A stretch of 40,775 nucleotides of DNA from Nitrosotalea sp. (GCA_025451075.1 JANWLA010000004.1:1-40775); one strand, 5' to 3'; counted from the stretch's first letter, positions 8,391 through 16,874 are shown. Made by a program: numbers and translations. The notes: a model not told the origin generated them from the sequence alone.

Positions 8391-8597
8391 TTGATCGTAC
8401 TGCACTCTGATAGCCGAAAAATAGAAGAGGTTGCAAGAACTTTTCTGAGCCAGAACTATTCTGTAATCAAAATTGAAAAGTCAAAGCTGGTGGGCCAGAC
8501 ATGGATTGTAGAGGTCTTGGTTTCAGCCTTTGATACCAAGACGATAAAAAAGATCAAAATTGACGATAATGATGGGCATATCCTTGAAGTAAAATGA
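8391..8597 (+). CDS. Hypothetical small protein, PepSY-like fold possible
   Basis: 68 residues starting at TTG 8391; the frame is open upstream to a TAG but has no ATG. It ends KKIKIDDNDGHILEVK, which resembles the closing strand of PepSY-type domains (..V.ID..TG.IL...), and the middle has a WIVEVLVSAF strand. It follows the NitrOD5-like gene by 70 nt. A TATA-like TTTATAG lies at about 8345. Family assignment is tentative. Confidence 0.6.
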   Translation: MIVLHSDSRKIEEVARTFLSQNYSVIKIEKSKLVGQTWIVEVLVSAFDTKTIKKIKIDDNDGHILEVK

Positions 8598-8639
8598 AGA
8601 ACTATTAGACTAGTCCTTCTGTAAAATAATATCTATATC

Positions 8640-8927
8640 CTATTTTGACTTGTTGCACTTGGGCAGTCTTCCATGTTCATACTGGAATGCTGTAAGCTGT
8701 TTTTCCTCCTCTGCTTCTGGGAATAAAGTTTCATGATAGCAAAATGAGACTGTTCCCTTGATGCATGCATCTGCTGAATTGAGGTGCTCTCCCAATCTTT
8801 CCTTGATGTTGTTTGTTGCACCAATGTATGTTGTTTCATGCTCTGAGCCAAGAAAATATACTCCTGCCTTGACTGGTGCCTTGCCTACTGTCTCCTTGTT
8901 AAATGGAACCCAATCTGAATATGACAT
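8640..8927 (-). CDS. GIY-YIG-like domain protein
   Basis: A 95-residue protein with the core of the GIY-YIG fold: AGVYFLGSEHE (the GIY strand), TTYIGATNNIKERLGEHLNS (YIG strand and helix with Arg), then an acidic helix (EAEEEKQLTAFQYEHGRLP). GIY-YIG proteins include endonucleases and repair subunits such as UvrC. A stand-alone domain of this size may be a nuclease or a degenerate relative; catalytic competence cannot be judged. It is convergent with the gene ending at 8597. Confidence 0.7.
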   Translation of the reverse strand: MSYSDWVPFNKETVGKAPVKAGVYFLGSEHETTYIGATNNIKERLGEHLNSADACIKGTVSFCYHETLFPEAEEEKQLTAFQYEHGRLPKCNKSK

Positions 8928-9001
8928 GTTTGTTATCTTTCATATCTGACATTTAACAGATGAGGTTAACAGTTTGTAACAATTAGTTTGTGTCAAAGAC
9001 A

Positions 9002-9038
9002 TTTTGCATTTTATGCAAAACAACTATCACCCTTAATA
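9002..9038 (+). promoter_or_regulatory. Palindrome plus TATA box before the zinc protein at 9061
   Basis: A perfect inverted repeat (TTTTGCAT, 9002-9009, and ATGCAAAA, 9013-9020) ends 12 bp before a TATA box (TTAATA, 9033-9038). The TATA box is 28 nt before ATG 9061. The position just upstream of the BRE/TATA suits an operator or activator site. Confidence 0.5.
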
Positions 9039-9060
9039 GTGTCGGGCACTATATTACACC

Positions 9061-9267
9061 ATGAATATCTATGATAAAAAATCTGTCCACTGTTCCAACT
9101 GTGACAGATTCATAGGTGAGATTGACTGTGACGCTGTAGTAATTCTGCCAAAATGTGGCAAGTGTGCAAATCCAATGCCAGAAGGAGACGACAAGGTGCA
9201 ATACATCGTGGGCAAGTTCAACAAGAATCCATCAAGTCTTGTACCTGTAGAACATGTTGTTGCCTGA
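9061..9267 (+). CDS. Small zinc-ribbon protein
   Basis: A 68-residue protein with two CxxC pairs: CSNCDRFIG near residue 10 and CGKCANPM near residue 32, i.e. a single treble/zinc-ribbon site, then a non-cysteine C-terminal extension (VQYIVGKFNKNPSSLVPVEH). TATA-to-ATG spacing of 28 nt supports the start. Cytoplasmic; function unknown, possibly nucleic-acid or protein binding. Confidence 0.7.
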   Translation: MNIYDKKSVHCSNCDRFIGEIDCDAVVILPKCGKCANPMPEGDDKVQYIVGKFNKNPSSLVPVEHVVA

Positions 9268-9311
9268 TTTGTAAAAAACCTCTATTACTTTATGGATATA
9301 GTTAGGTGAAA

Positions 9312-10808
9312 CTATTGGATGTTTTTTGGCAAGATTACAGTAAAGGTTGTGGGATTGTTGGATATTGCAATCTTTCCGCCATGCTGCTCAACAATGTTCT
9401 TGCATGAGACTAGTCCCAATCCGGTTCCTGTCTGTTTTGTTGTAAACAATGGATCAAATATTTTATCCATTATATCAAGTGGCACTCCAGGTCCCATGTC
9501 CTGTACATTTATGTGGATGTAACCTTGAACTTGTTTGATTCTGATTGTTACAGTTCCCTGATAGTTCATTGATTCTATTGCATTTGTTATCAAATTGTTA
9601 AACACTATCTCAAGTTGCTTTGCGTCACACTTTATCTTGATATCTGAGGGTTCGACATTGATTGTAATCCCTTCTGGAATTACAAGTGAGCCAATGGACT
9701 TGTTGATTATGGATGTAATGGTATTCTCGCTGATTACCAAAGGCTTGCTTCTGACAAAATCCATGACGTCATTAATTTGGTGTGTGATTGCAGAGACTGC
9801 TTTATCCATCATCTCAAAACGCCCTTGGTTTTTCTGGTCCGTGAGTTCATATTTCAGAAGAGAGACTCCATTTTTAATCACCGCAAGCGGGTTTCGTATG
9901 TCATGGGCAAGCCTTGAAGACAATAAACCAATTGCTGTTAGCTTTTCATCTCTTTCTTTTTTGAGTCTGGCTTCGGTAATTTTTTGCTGCTGTCTTTGGT
10001 ATACTAGAGTAGCAATCCAAATGCTGGCAAGTATTGTTGCAAATAAGATTGGAATTACCTTTTCATAAATGTAAAAAAGATACATCTTCTCCTTGGTCTC
10101 CTCTATTATGATCTCTTGTGCATATTGTGCAGTGTGTGTATTTCCAATCGAGACTGGAATTTTTTTGCCGTCTGTTACGGTATAATCGGTCCAGCTCTCC
10201 TCGTAATACACTTCATCTCCTGTGGTGGGCTCTATCCATGAACTGCATGTATAGTCTGACAGAATGGTCTTTGGCTGAAATTGTGGATACGAGTCAGACA
10301 AGTCAGAGGTGAGCTTGCATGAAAACTTGTAAACCTTCAGGTCTTCTATTGTGGTCTCTTCTTGGAATGTAAATGGCTGTGGGTCTAGCCCAGAATAAAG
10401 ATACACCAGATAGTTTTGTTTTTGTGTATTTTGTGGAAAGCGAAAGTACGTGTTTGCAGGCTTGATGAACTTGCCTGTACTTTTATCAACAAGGTTTGTG
10501 CTGTTTGAATCCCATAGTTTCTTTTCTGTTGCTGCGTCGTAGATGTTGTACGATCCGTCAATTTTTACCGTAGTCGAGTTTACAGGGCTTGCCTGCTGTG
10601 TGTATATTGAATAAATTGTGGTTGGGTCTGGCATCTTGTCACCTATTGCATCAACAGTGCTTGACTTGCCAATGTAGAAATCAATCTCTGAGAATTTCTC
10701 TAGATCATTTTCTAGTCTGGGTGTGATAAATAAAATCCATGACGAGATAAGAACAATGCCTGCAACCAAAACAAGAATTGGTACTGTATATTGGCCCAAA
10801 AAGGTCAT
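9312..10808 (-). CDS. Membrane sensor histidine kinase with DUF3068/PorA-like extracellular domain
   Basis: About 498 residues from ATG 10808 (MTFLGQYTVPILVLVAGIVL). A 36-residue upstream extension is possible but would overlap the divergent gene at 10924. First TM about 8-28; an extracellular domain follows with IYDAATEKKLWDSNSTNLVD, STGKFIKPANTYFRFP and YTCSSWIEPTTGDEVYY, strikingly like the repeated strands of DUF3068 (PorA family). A second TM lies near 240-262. The kinase core has an H-box RLAHDIRNPLAV (phospho-acceptor His about 302), N-box NNLITNAIES, G1 DMGPGVP and G2 TGTGLGL. No response regulator lies adjacent, so it is an orphan kinase. Ligand unknown. Confidence 0.88.
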   Translation of the reverse strand: MTFLGQYTVPILVLVAGIVLISSWILFITPRLENDLEKFSEIDFYIGKSSTVDAIGDKMPDPTTIYSIYTQQASPVNSTTVKIDGSYNIYDAATEKKLWDSNSTNLVDKSTGKFIKPANTYFRFPQNTQKQNYLVYLYSGLDPQPFTFQEETTIEDLKVYKFSCKLTSDLSDSYPQFQPKTILSDYTCSSWIEPTTGDEVYYEESWTDYTVTDGKKIPVSIGNTHTAQYAQEIIIEETKEKMYLFYIYEKVIPILFATILASIWIATLVYQRQQQKITEARLKKERDEKLTAIGLLSSRLAHDIRNPLAVIKNGVSLLKYELTDQKNQGRFEMMDKAVSAITHQINDVMDFVRSKPLVISENTITSIINKSIGSLVIPEGITINVEPSDIKIKCDAKQLEIVFNNLITNAIESMNYQGTVTIRIKQVQGYIHINVQDMGPGVPLDIMDKIFDPLFTTKQTGTGLGLVSCKNIVEQHGGKIAISNNPTTFTVILPKNIQ

Positions 10809-10923
10809 GGATGATTCTATTTTTGGGGCTATTTCTTTTCTTTGCTGATTCTTTGGATGTGGAAAATTGAATAAAACAAGTGAATTACATAGTAATAATA
10901 AATGGAGACTGGGCACAAAAAAC

Positions 10924-11025
10924 GTGCCAATATACTATTGCCTTGATTGTAAAAAAGTGATGTTCAGCAAGGGCGGAGACTATGGCCCAATCTGTCCTGC
11001 ATGCAAGAAAAAAAGAAAAGCATGA
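10924..11025 (+). CDS. Tiny zinc-ribbon protein (33 aa)
   Basis: From GTG 10924 the frame reads MPIYYCLDCKKVMFSKGG, then a CPAC knuckle and a Lys/Arg-rich end (KKKRKA). Two CxxC pairs and a basic tail suggest zinc and nucleic-acid binding. It is divergent from the histidine kinase, which supports the kinase's shorter start at 10808. No ATG is available in frame. Confidence 0.55.
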   Translation: MPIYYCLDCKKVMFSKGGDYGPICPACKKKRKA

Positions 11026-11109
11026 TTACAGTTTATTGATATATCTTTGATGAATTTCTGAATTTGAAAATATTTATTTTGCGTGATGGTAAAGCTGGTT
11101 TTTTCCAAT

Positions 11110-11382
11110 CTATGAATTTGTTTTTGGCTTGAGCACTACTAGGACTCCGCCCTGTCCGCTTGCACTCAGGATTAGCTTCAGTATGCCTTGTGTTTGAACT
11201 GCTCCGCTTATCCACAACTGTATCGAATCAATGTCATATGACTTGAACCAGTCTTTGATCTCTTCGACGGTTGTAACAAAGCCCTCTAGCGTATCACCTT
11301 GTGGCAAAAATGCTTGCTGCTTACCATCCCCGCTAATCTTTGGAAAGACTAGCTCGATTCTCTTGAAATCCTTTTCTGTCAT
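11110..11382 (-). CDS. Conserved-type hypothetical protein downstream of phosphatase
   Basis: A 90-residue soluble protein with an alpha/beta pattern (FKRIELVFPKISGDG, VTTVEEIKDWFKSYDIDSIQ, GVLVVLKPK). The ATG at 11382 overlaps the TGA of the upstream phosphatase by 4 nt (ATGA), so the two are translationally coupled in an operon. I do not recognise the family; linkage suggests a partner of the phosphatase or its regulator. Confidence 0.7.
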   Translation of the reverse strand: MTEKDFKRIELVFPKISGDGKQQAFLPQGDTLEGFVTTVEEIKDWFKSYDIDSIQLWISGAVQTQGILKLILSASGQGGVLVVLKPKTNS

Positions 11383-12509
11383 TTTTTCAACCTATGCGTC
11401 TTTAGATCAAGTGTAAATGAATCAAACACTTGTGATTTGCTACGCCATGATTCATGTGGTCTTGGAACTGTATGGTATGTACCGCTAATGGATTCTGGTG
11501 TGACCTGGATGATCAAATAGCCGTGTCTGTCCTCACAATAATTTTCAAGTATGGTGTTGCTGTCAGGCATTGTATATGGCACCTGGAGTGGTTTTCCATC
11601 TGGTTGCTTTTGCATGTAATGCAAATGCCAATAGCCGCCTGCTCCTGCTACGATATATGGTATCTGCCTGTTGCTAACAGTTCTTGTGAACCTCTGGTAA
11701 TTGTGTACGTGTCCAGTAAGAATCATGTCTGCAAAACGTCCTGACTCTGAAAATGCATTGTCAAGTGTATCTTCGATTACCTTGCTTCCTGTATGATACA
11801 TGTCAGCAGAATATGCAGGGTGGTGAACTGTTACAATGAGTGCCTTGTCTTTTGGGGCCTTGGCCACCTCGTCTTTGAACCACTTGATCTGGGAATCATC
11901 AAACATGCCTCCCTCTGGGACATTGGAGTACAGTCCAATTATGGTTGCAAACGGCACTTCTAGTGTAAAGTAAACATTTGGTTGCACCATGGCAGGCCTG
12001 TCAACTTCTACTGAATCAGGCACGACTTGTTGTTTTTTGGCACAAAAATTGCTGACAAAGGCTGCAAGTGAAGGTGTGGTGTCCCCCGGAGGCACATCCC
12101 CATCGTGATTTCCAGGGATTGCAAAGATTGGAGCCTGATACTTTGCATATGGCTCGTAGAACTGTGGATAGTACTCGCTTGCCTGTCCAAAATAGTATAC
12201 AACATCGCCCAGGTGGTAGAAAAATGCAGGGCTGTCTTTGCCTGCCAAGTCTGACTCCATTGCCATCTCTACAATCTGCTGGGGTACTGGATACCTTATT
12301 CCTCCAGTATCTCCTGCTACATGAAATACAATTTTGTTCGAGTCTTCAATTTTTTTGATGGCATCCTGAGATATTATATCGCCAAGTTTTATGTGATAGG
12401 GGAAAATGCCCGTGGGGTTTGGAAGGGGCCTGAATTTTTGATTTCCCAGTGCGGCATGCTTTGTAATTGAGTGAATTGTACCGGATCCTTGCTTTGATTT
12501 TGAATCCAT
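11379..12509 (-). CDS. Calcineurin-like metallophosphoesterase (purple acid phosphatase type)
   Basis: A 376-residue protein with all metallophosphoesterase blocks in order: FHVAGDTGG (D-x-H-type block in variant form), GDVVYYFG, the catalytic GNHDGD, LIVTVHHPAYS and the closing GHVHNYQRF. These residues bind a dinuclear metal centre that hydrolyses phosphomonoesters or diesters. The HVHNYQRF ending is typical of purple-acid-phosphatase-like enzymes. No signal peptide is visible, so it is probably cytoplasmic. First gene of a two-gene operon with the 90-aa protein. Confidence 0.85.
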   Translation of the reverse strand: MDSKSKQGSGTIHSITKHAALGNQKFRPLPNPTGIFPYHIKLGDIISQDAIKKIEDSNKIVFHVAGDTGGIRYPVPQQIVEMAMESDLAGKDSPAFFYHLGDVVYYFGQASEYYPQFYEPYAKYQAPIFAIPGNHDGDVPPGDTTPSLAAFVSNFCAKKQQVVPDSVEVDRPAMVQPNVYFTLEVPFATIIGLYSNVPEGGMFDDSQIKWFKDEVAKAPKDKALIVTVHHPAYSADMYHTGSKVIEDTLDNAFSESGRFADMILTGHVHNYQRFTRTVSNRQIPYIVAGAGGYWHLHYMQKQPDGKPLQVPYTMPDSNTILENYCEDRHGYLIIQVTPESISGTYHTVPRPHESWRSKSQVFDSFTLDLKTHRLKK

Positions 12510-12663
12510 GTGAATCTATTTTACAAATTTTGTATTAAGTATGTTGTTTAATTTGTACGTTAAAAATAAAAGTAGAATCTTCTGTACCAATCTTCGTTTA
12601 AAATCTTGTGATCATTTTGTACGTATGTCTTTTTTATTATGAAGTACAACTATATGTGAAAAC

Positions 12664-13680
12664 ATGTTGTGCATTGTTCCGCCGCATCTTCTGCGTGAAA
12701 TAATAAGTCGTGGAGATCCTGCAATGAAAAAATGGGCAATTAATACAATTACTTTATCGGAGCAAGTGAGAATGACAAGGCAGGTCTTTGTTGCAGATAA
12801 AATAATGTCTGTCTTACAACAAAAAGAGCGCAGAATATATGATGCAAAAAACAAAACTACGCTGCCTGGTAAACTAGTTCGAATGGAGGGTGATGCCTCC
12901 AATGGAGACCCGGCAGCTGATGAGGCATACAACGGAGCAGGGTGGACATATGACCTCTACAAAGACGTCTATGGGAGAAACTCTGTAGATGACAAGGGAA
13001 TGAAACTAGACTCTACGGTACATTACAGTGAAAAATATGACAATGCATTTTGGAATGGCAACCAGATGGTTTACGGCGATGGTGACGGAAAAATATTTGA
13101 CAGGTTCACAAAAGCAATTGATGTCATAGGCCATGAGTTGACACATGGGGTGACCCAGTATACTGCAAAACTAGAGTACCAAGACCAGTCCGGGGCACTA
13201 AATGAGCACATTTCAGACGTTTTTGGCTCGATTGTAAAGCAGTATTCCATGAAGCAAAATGCCAAGCAGGCTGACTGGCTGATAGGGCAGGGCCTTTTTA
13301 CTCCCAAGATACATGGGGTGGCACTGCGTTCCATGAAGGCCCCTGGCACTGCATATGACGATCCATTGATTGGAAAAGACCCACAGCCTGGAACTATGCA
13401 AGATTACAATGACACCACCGAAGACAATGGCGGTGTTCACATCAATTCTGGAATACCAAACCGGGCGTTTTACCTGATAGCATCTGACATTGGTGGATAT
13501 TCTTGGGAAAAGGCAGGCAAGATCTGGTACAAGACACTTGATCTGCTAAACGTAAACTCTAACTTTGAGGACATGGCATCATGCACACTTGAAGCTGCTG
13601 GCATTTTGTTTGGAAGCGGAAGCGAGCAAGAATCTGTGAAGAAAGGCTGGGATGGTGTAGGGGTACCAGTAAAGAAATAA
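12664..13680 (+). CDS. Protealysin-type M4 (thermolysin-family) metalloprotease
   Basis: A 338-residue precursor without a signal peptide. The N-terminus has the short propeptide hallmark (CIVPPHLLREI, cf. the PPYxL box of protealysin propeptides, which fold and inhibit the enzyme). The catalytic domain contains HELTH (157-161), the third zinc ligand E181 in GALNEHISDVFG, and the late NGGVHINSGIPNRAFY block with the catalytic His. Protealysin-like enzymes differ from thermolysin in the short propeptide and often act inside cells. The next gene, 25 nt downstream, is an emfourin-type inhibitor, matching the bacterial protealysin operon. Confidence 0.9.
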   Translation: MLCIVPPHLLREIISRGDPAMKKWAINTITLSEQVRMTRQVFVADKIMSVLQQKERRIYDAKNKTTLPGKLVRMEGDASNGDPAADEAYNGAGWTYDLYKDVYGRNSVDDKGMKLDSTVHYSEKYDNAFWNGNQMVYGDGDGKIFDRFTKAIDVIGHELTHGVTQYTAKLEYQDQSGALNEHISDVFGSIVKQYSMKQNAKQADWLIGQGLFTPKIHGVALRSMKAPGTAYDDPLIGKDPQPGTMQDYNDTTEDNGGVHINSGIPNRAFYLIASDIGGYSWEKAGKIWYKTLDLLNVNSNFEDMASCTLEAAGILFGSGSEQESVKKGWDGVGVPVKK

Positions 13681-13705
13681 TTGCCAAAGGCGCGTATGTA
13701 TACAT

Positions 13706-14005
13706 GTGAAGATACGCTTTGAGCGCACTGGTGGGTTTGCAGGGATTAGCACATCTGTTTTGCTTGACACTGATACCATGCCGCAAAATGAATCCGAACA
13801 ACTTTCTGCCATGTGCAACAACATGAATTTTTTCAGTCTACCTTCAAAACCTGATACTAAGAGCGGCGCTGCAGATCTTTTTCGATATAAAATTACTGTT
13901 GAATCAAAAGATGGCAAACATACTGTAGAGACAACTGATCTGTCCGTGACCCCTGGATTAGAAAACTTTGTAAATTATTTATCTGACAAGGCTCAGAAAA
14001 AATAA
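13706..14005 (+). CDS. Emfourin-like inhibitor of M4 protease
   Basis: A 99-residue protein starting at GTG 13706 with MKIRFERTGGFAGISTSVLL, the characteristic opening of emfourins, then LSAMCNNMNFFSLPSKP and a YKITVESKDGKHTVETTD strand pair. Emfourin was described as a small inhibitor encoded beside protealysin; here it follows the protease by 25 nt in the same direction, so the two are probably co-transcribed. Its presence implies that the protease must be held in check in the cytoplasm. The family assignment rests on sequence pattern plus context. Confidence 0.85.
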   Translation: MKIRFERTGGFAGISTSVLLDTDTMPQNESEQLSAMCNNMNFFSLPSKPDTKSGAADLFRYKITVESKDGKHTVETTDLSVTPGLENFVNYLSDKAQKK

Positions 14006-14122
14006 TATATTTTCTAAAATCTGAATGGTTTTTTCTGAACCCTTTTTTCTTTGTGACTGCTGTGCACTAGATGTAGTATGTAATCCCTTGGCGCCTTTTT
14101 CTTGATTACTGCCATGAAAGTA

Positions 14123-14176
14123 GTTACCCCTACATATTATACAATTATCATTTTTTCATGAAAATGTAGGGGTAAC
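14123..14176. repeat. 13-bp perfect inverted repeat, 28-bp spacer
   Basis: GTTACCCCTACAT (14123-14135) and its exact complement ATGTAGGGGTAAC (14164-14176). The arms contain the only CCCC/GGGG blocks in an AT-rich intergenic region between convergent genes ending at 14005 and 14225. It could be a transcript-end hairpin shared by both genes or the remains of a small mobile element; no flanking target duplication was seen. Confidence 0.7.
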
Positions 14177-14224
14177 ACAAATATGGATTTTTCAAGATTT
14201 GATGTTACCAAAAAATTGACTTTG

Positions 14225-14614
14225 CTAACCTATTATCTGGATTATCTTTTTTAGTATCTCATTTTCCACATGTCTTGTCCAGAGCATCTCTGGAATGTCT
14301 ACTGCCAGAAATAGTGCTGATAAAAACAATGCCTCTACTGCTGCAACTGCAATGTTTTGTATCAATTTTCCAATTCCTATGTGGATGGCAAAATTATTTG
14401 GATCCCCACCAATCATTATAGTAAATGCCCTGTCTGCAGTAATTATATCCCTGAGAATTCCTGCCTTTGTTGCCTGGATGACTAGACCCACTGGTGAGCT
14501 TGATGTCATCTGTGTCTTGTATCCGTCTTGTTGCAGCATTGTGATTATTTGCTGCGCTAGCTGATTCAAATCCTTGTTCTTGTTTTGAAAACTAACTATT
14601 TTTTCAGAGACCAT
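14225..14614 (-). CDS. Hypothetical protein
   Basis: 129 residues. An N-terminal helix with QAQQ-like residues (LNQLAQQIITMLQQDGYKTQ) leads into GLVIQATKAGILRDIITADR and FTIMIGGDPNNFAIHIGIGK; a hydrophobic segment (IAVAAVEALFLSALFLAV) follows before a charged end. The first half looks like a small alpha/beta domain of lipid- or membrane-associated proteins; no family is recognised. The hydrophobic stretch may be one membrane helix. Confidence 0.65.
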   Translation of the reverse strand: MVSEKIVSFQNKNKDLNQLAQQIITMLQQDGYKTQMTSSSPVGLVIQATKAGILRDIITADRAFTIMIGGDPNNFAIHIGIGKLIQNIAVAAVEALFLSALFLAVDIPEMLWTRHVENEILKKIIQIIG

Positions 14615-14767
14615 TGTTATACATTAAAGACTAGATTTCTCTGCTAATTAAATTGTCTTTTAATTTCCATCTTGGTACCATTTGGTTTTAGCTCTTTGCA
14701 AGATAGTACATCATTCTAGAACATTTTTAGCATAACTACACTAGCAAGCAGAATCAAAACCAATTTG

Positions 14768-16720
14768 ATGCAAATTTTGTATCCTGGCAGGCTTCTCATA
14801 CTTGGCCTGTTCATCACACTTGTATCTTTTTTTGTACCTCAAAGCACATTTGATGCCGTGGCTCAAGTAGGTACAAACCCCTGTGCCGTACCTACTTTAC
14901 AAGAATATGCAAGCTCTGTCATGGTGCCAAGCAAGACAAATGATACATTACAAAATAATGTCGTACCCGAAGTTCAAAACCAGCAGGCTCAGATGGTCTC
15001 ACCTGTGAAACAGGATACCATTGTATCAATGCAAATTATGATGCACTTGCGACACCAAGAGCAGTTTGCAAAGTGCCTTGATTCAATAAATGATCCAACA
15101 TCTGCAAACTATGGGCACTTTTTGAACGATACCACAATACTGCCATATCTTCCAACACCTAACCAGAGGCTTTCTATTGTATCATATCTGACAGAAAATG
15201 GGTTCAAAGTAGAAAACTCGTCATCTTATCTCACACTCAAGGCATCTGCACCCATAAGCACTGTTGAGAACATGTTTGGAATAAAGATGAAGATATACCA
15301 TGTACCTGCATGGCCACGAATTGATAACAATGAAAACGTGCAAAAATTTGTACGCATCCACAACTATGGGGGATTCTTTTATGCTCCTGACTCTGTACCA
15401 CACCTTCCATCAAATTTTGCAGTCCTTGTTGATTCCATACAGGGCCTTGACAACTATACGCTTGTCAGACCTCTTGAATCTACGTGTACTGGACCATTCT
15501 GTCCTCAGGGAATCCAAGCTGGGTATTCTGTCTTGCCGCTGCATGCCTTGGGCTTGAACGGTACGGGACAAAGCGTAGCAGTGGTGGACTGTCCAGGTGA
15601 TCCAAACCCGCAAGATGCACTTGACACATATGATGCCCAGTACGGGCTTGGGCATACCGCGCTAAAAATTGTCTATCCGGGTGGCATGCCATCATCATAT
15701 GACCCAAGCTGGGCGTCAGAAACAATGATGGATGTGGAGGCCGTACATACCATGGCACCTGGGGCAAGAATTATTCTGGCGTACGTTGACTGTACCCCTG
15801 GTGGACTAGTACAAGGAATTGACTATGTTGCAGAAAACCATCTTGCAAGTATAGTTTCTAACAGCTGGGGGTTTGTGTGCAGCAGCGGTGCATGCTCTGA
15901 TTCTCAACTCTCTCCCTCACTTGTATCATCAACACATGATAATCTTGCACTTGACTCTGCACAGGGTCTGAGCATTCTTTTTGCAAGCGGTGACGAGGGT
16001 GCCACCCCTGATGGTTCAACGCTTGGCACGGACTATCCTTCATCTGATCCTAATGTCCTGGCTGTAGGTGCAACAAATCTTGCCTTGACAGGATGCAATG
16101 GTACCACGTGTTCTGGATATGGTTCTGAATCTGGTGCACAAATAAGCGGTGGGGGATACAGCAAATATTTTGTTGAACCGCCATGGCAGAGCTCTGCATT
16201 GGGACAAAAAAGCGGAAGGGCAGTGCCTGATGTTTCCATGCTTGGATACATTCCTGGCTTTTGGGTCTATTCTACAAGCTCTGACAAGTGCGGAGCAACG
16301 TTACCTGCATCAAGCGGGTGGTTTGGCTGTGCCGGTACAAGCCTTTCTTCTCCACTGTGGGCAGGATATCTTGCTCTAGTCCAGCAGATGAAGGGAGGCA
16401 TGTTGCTTGGAAATGTTGCACCTGCGCTATATGCAACATACAACACAACTTCATACCCGTGCTCATTTCATGATATCACATCTGGCAACAATGCATTGAG
16501 CGGTAACCTTGGATACTCTGCAGGACCTGGGTGGAATCCCGTCACGGGTCTTGGCACTCCGATATCTGATAACCTTACAATGTTGCTGGCTGGGAAAACT
16601 CCATGCCAAAGCAATATTCCAGAATTTGGCTCTGTGGCACCAGTGGTTCTGGCGTTTGCAGTGATGGGAATAATAATTCAAATAAAAAATTGTACTGAAA
16701 AATATGTGGTAATATCTTGA
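14768..16720 (+). CDS. PEFG-anchored sedolisin (S53, kumamolisin-type) serine-carboxyl protease
   Basis: About 650 residues from ATG 14768 (an adjacent TTG at 14765 is less likely). Signal peptide to about residue 35, then a pro-kumamolisin activation domain (YLPTPNQRLSIVSYLTENGF...VENMFGIKM). The catalytic domain has the S53 triad: E318 and D322 (ETMMDVEAVH), and S525 in AGTSLSSPLW, with the oxyanion-type Asp in LFASGDEGATPDG. Family members act extracellularly, usually at acidic pH. The C-terminus IPEFGSVAPVVLAFAVMG is a PEFG-type sorting tail, so the protease is probably fixed to the cell surface. It would supply peptides or turn over surface proteins. Confidence 0.9.
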   Translation: MQILYPGRLLILGLFITLVSFFVPQSTFDAVAQVGTNPCAVPTLQEYASSVMVPSKTNDTLQNNVVPEVQNQQAQMVSPVKQDTIVSMQIMMHLRHQEQFAKCLDSINDPTSANYGHFLNDTTILPYLPTPNQRLSIVSYLTENGFKVENSSSYLTLKASAPISTVENMFGIKMKIYHVPAWPRIDNNENVQKFVRIHNYGGFFYAPDSVPHLPSNFAVLVDSIQGLDNYTLVRPLESTCTGPFCPQGIQAGYSVLPLHALGLNGTGQSVAVVDCPGDPNPQDALDTYDAQYGLGHTALKIVYPGGMPSSYDPSWASETMMDVEAVHTMAPGARIILAYVDCTPGGLVQGIDYVAENHLASIVSNSWGFVCSSGACSDSQLSPSLVSSTHDNLALDSAQGLSILFASGDEGATPDGSTLGTDYPSSDPNVLAVGATNLALTGCNGTTCSGYGSESGAQISGGGYSKYFVEPPWQSSALGQKSGRAVPDVSMLGYIPGFWVYSTSSDKCGATLPASSGWFGCAGTSLSSPLWAGYLALVQQMKGGMLLGNVAPALYATYNTTSYPCSFHDITSGNNALSGNLGYSAGPGWNPVTGLGTPISDNLTMLLAGKTPCQSNIPEFGSVAPVVLAFAVMGIIIQIKNCTEKYVVIS

Positions 16721-16756
16721 TTTTTTTACATGACGAATATCGTATTTGAAAAACCC

Positions 16757-16873
16757 TTAAAAGCGACACCAATAGAGTCTAAGAAGGCTATGACATTAGC
16801 CTTGGAAGACTCCTAAACCGCTCCTAGAAAGGTGCTGATAATGTCTACCTAATAGAAATTAAATAGGTAGACA
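16757..16873 (+). promoter_or_regulatory. Promoter and hairpin-rich 5' leader of the 16875 gene
   Basis: A TATA box (TTAAAA, 16757-16762) predicts a start near 16786, giving an unusually long leader of about 89 nt. The predicted RNA opens with a GGCTA/TAGCC hairpin and closes with a 10-bp perfect stem (TGTCTACCTA, 16842-16851; TAGGTAGACA, 16864-16873) that ends one base before the ATG and buries the AGGT stretch that could pair with 16S rRNA. An 8-codon frame (ATG 16790) also lies in the leader. It may be a translational switch; this is inference. Confidence 0.5.
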
Positions 16874-16874
16874 A

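Noticed and set aside
9595-10068. 157-codon plus-strand frame
   Set aside because: It is antisense to the histidine-kinase core with intact H, N and G boxes.
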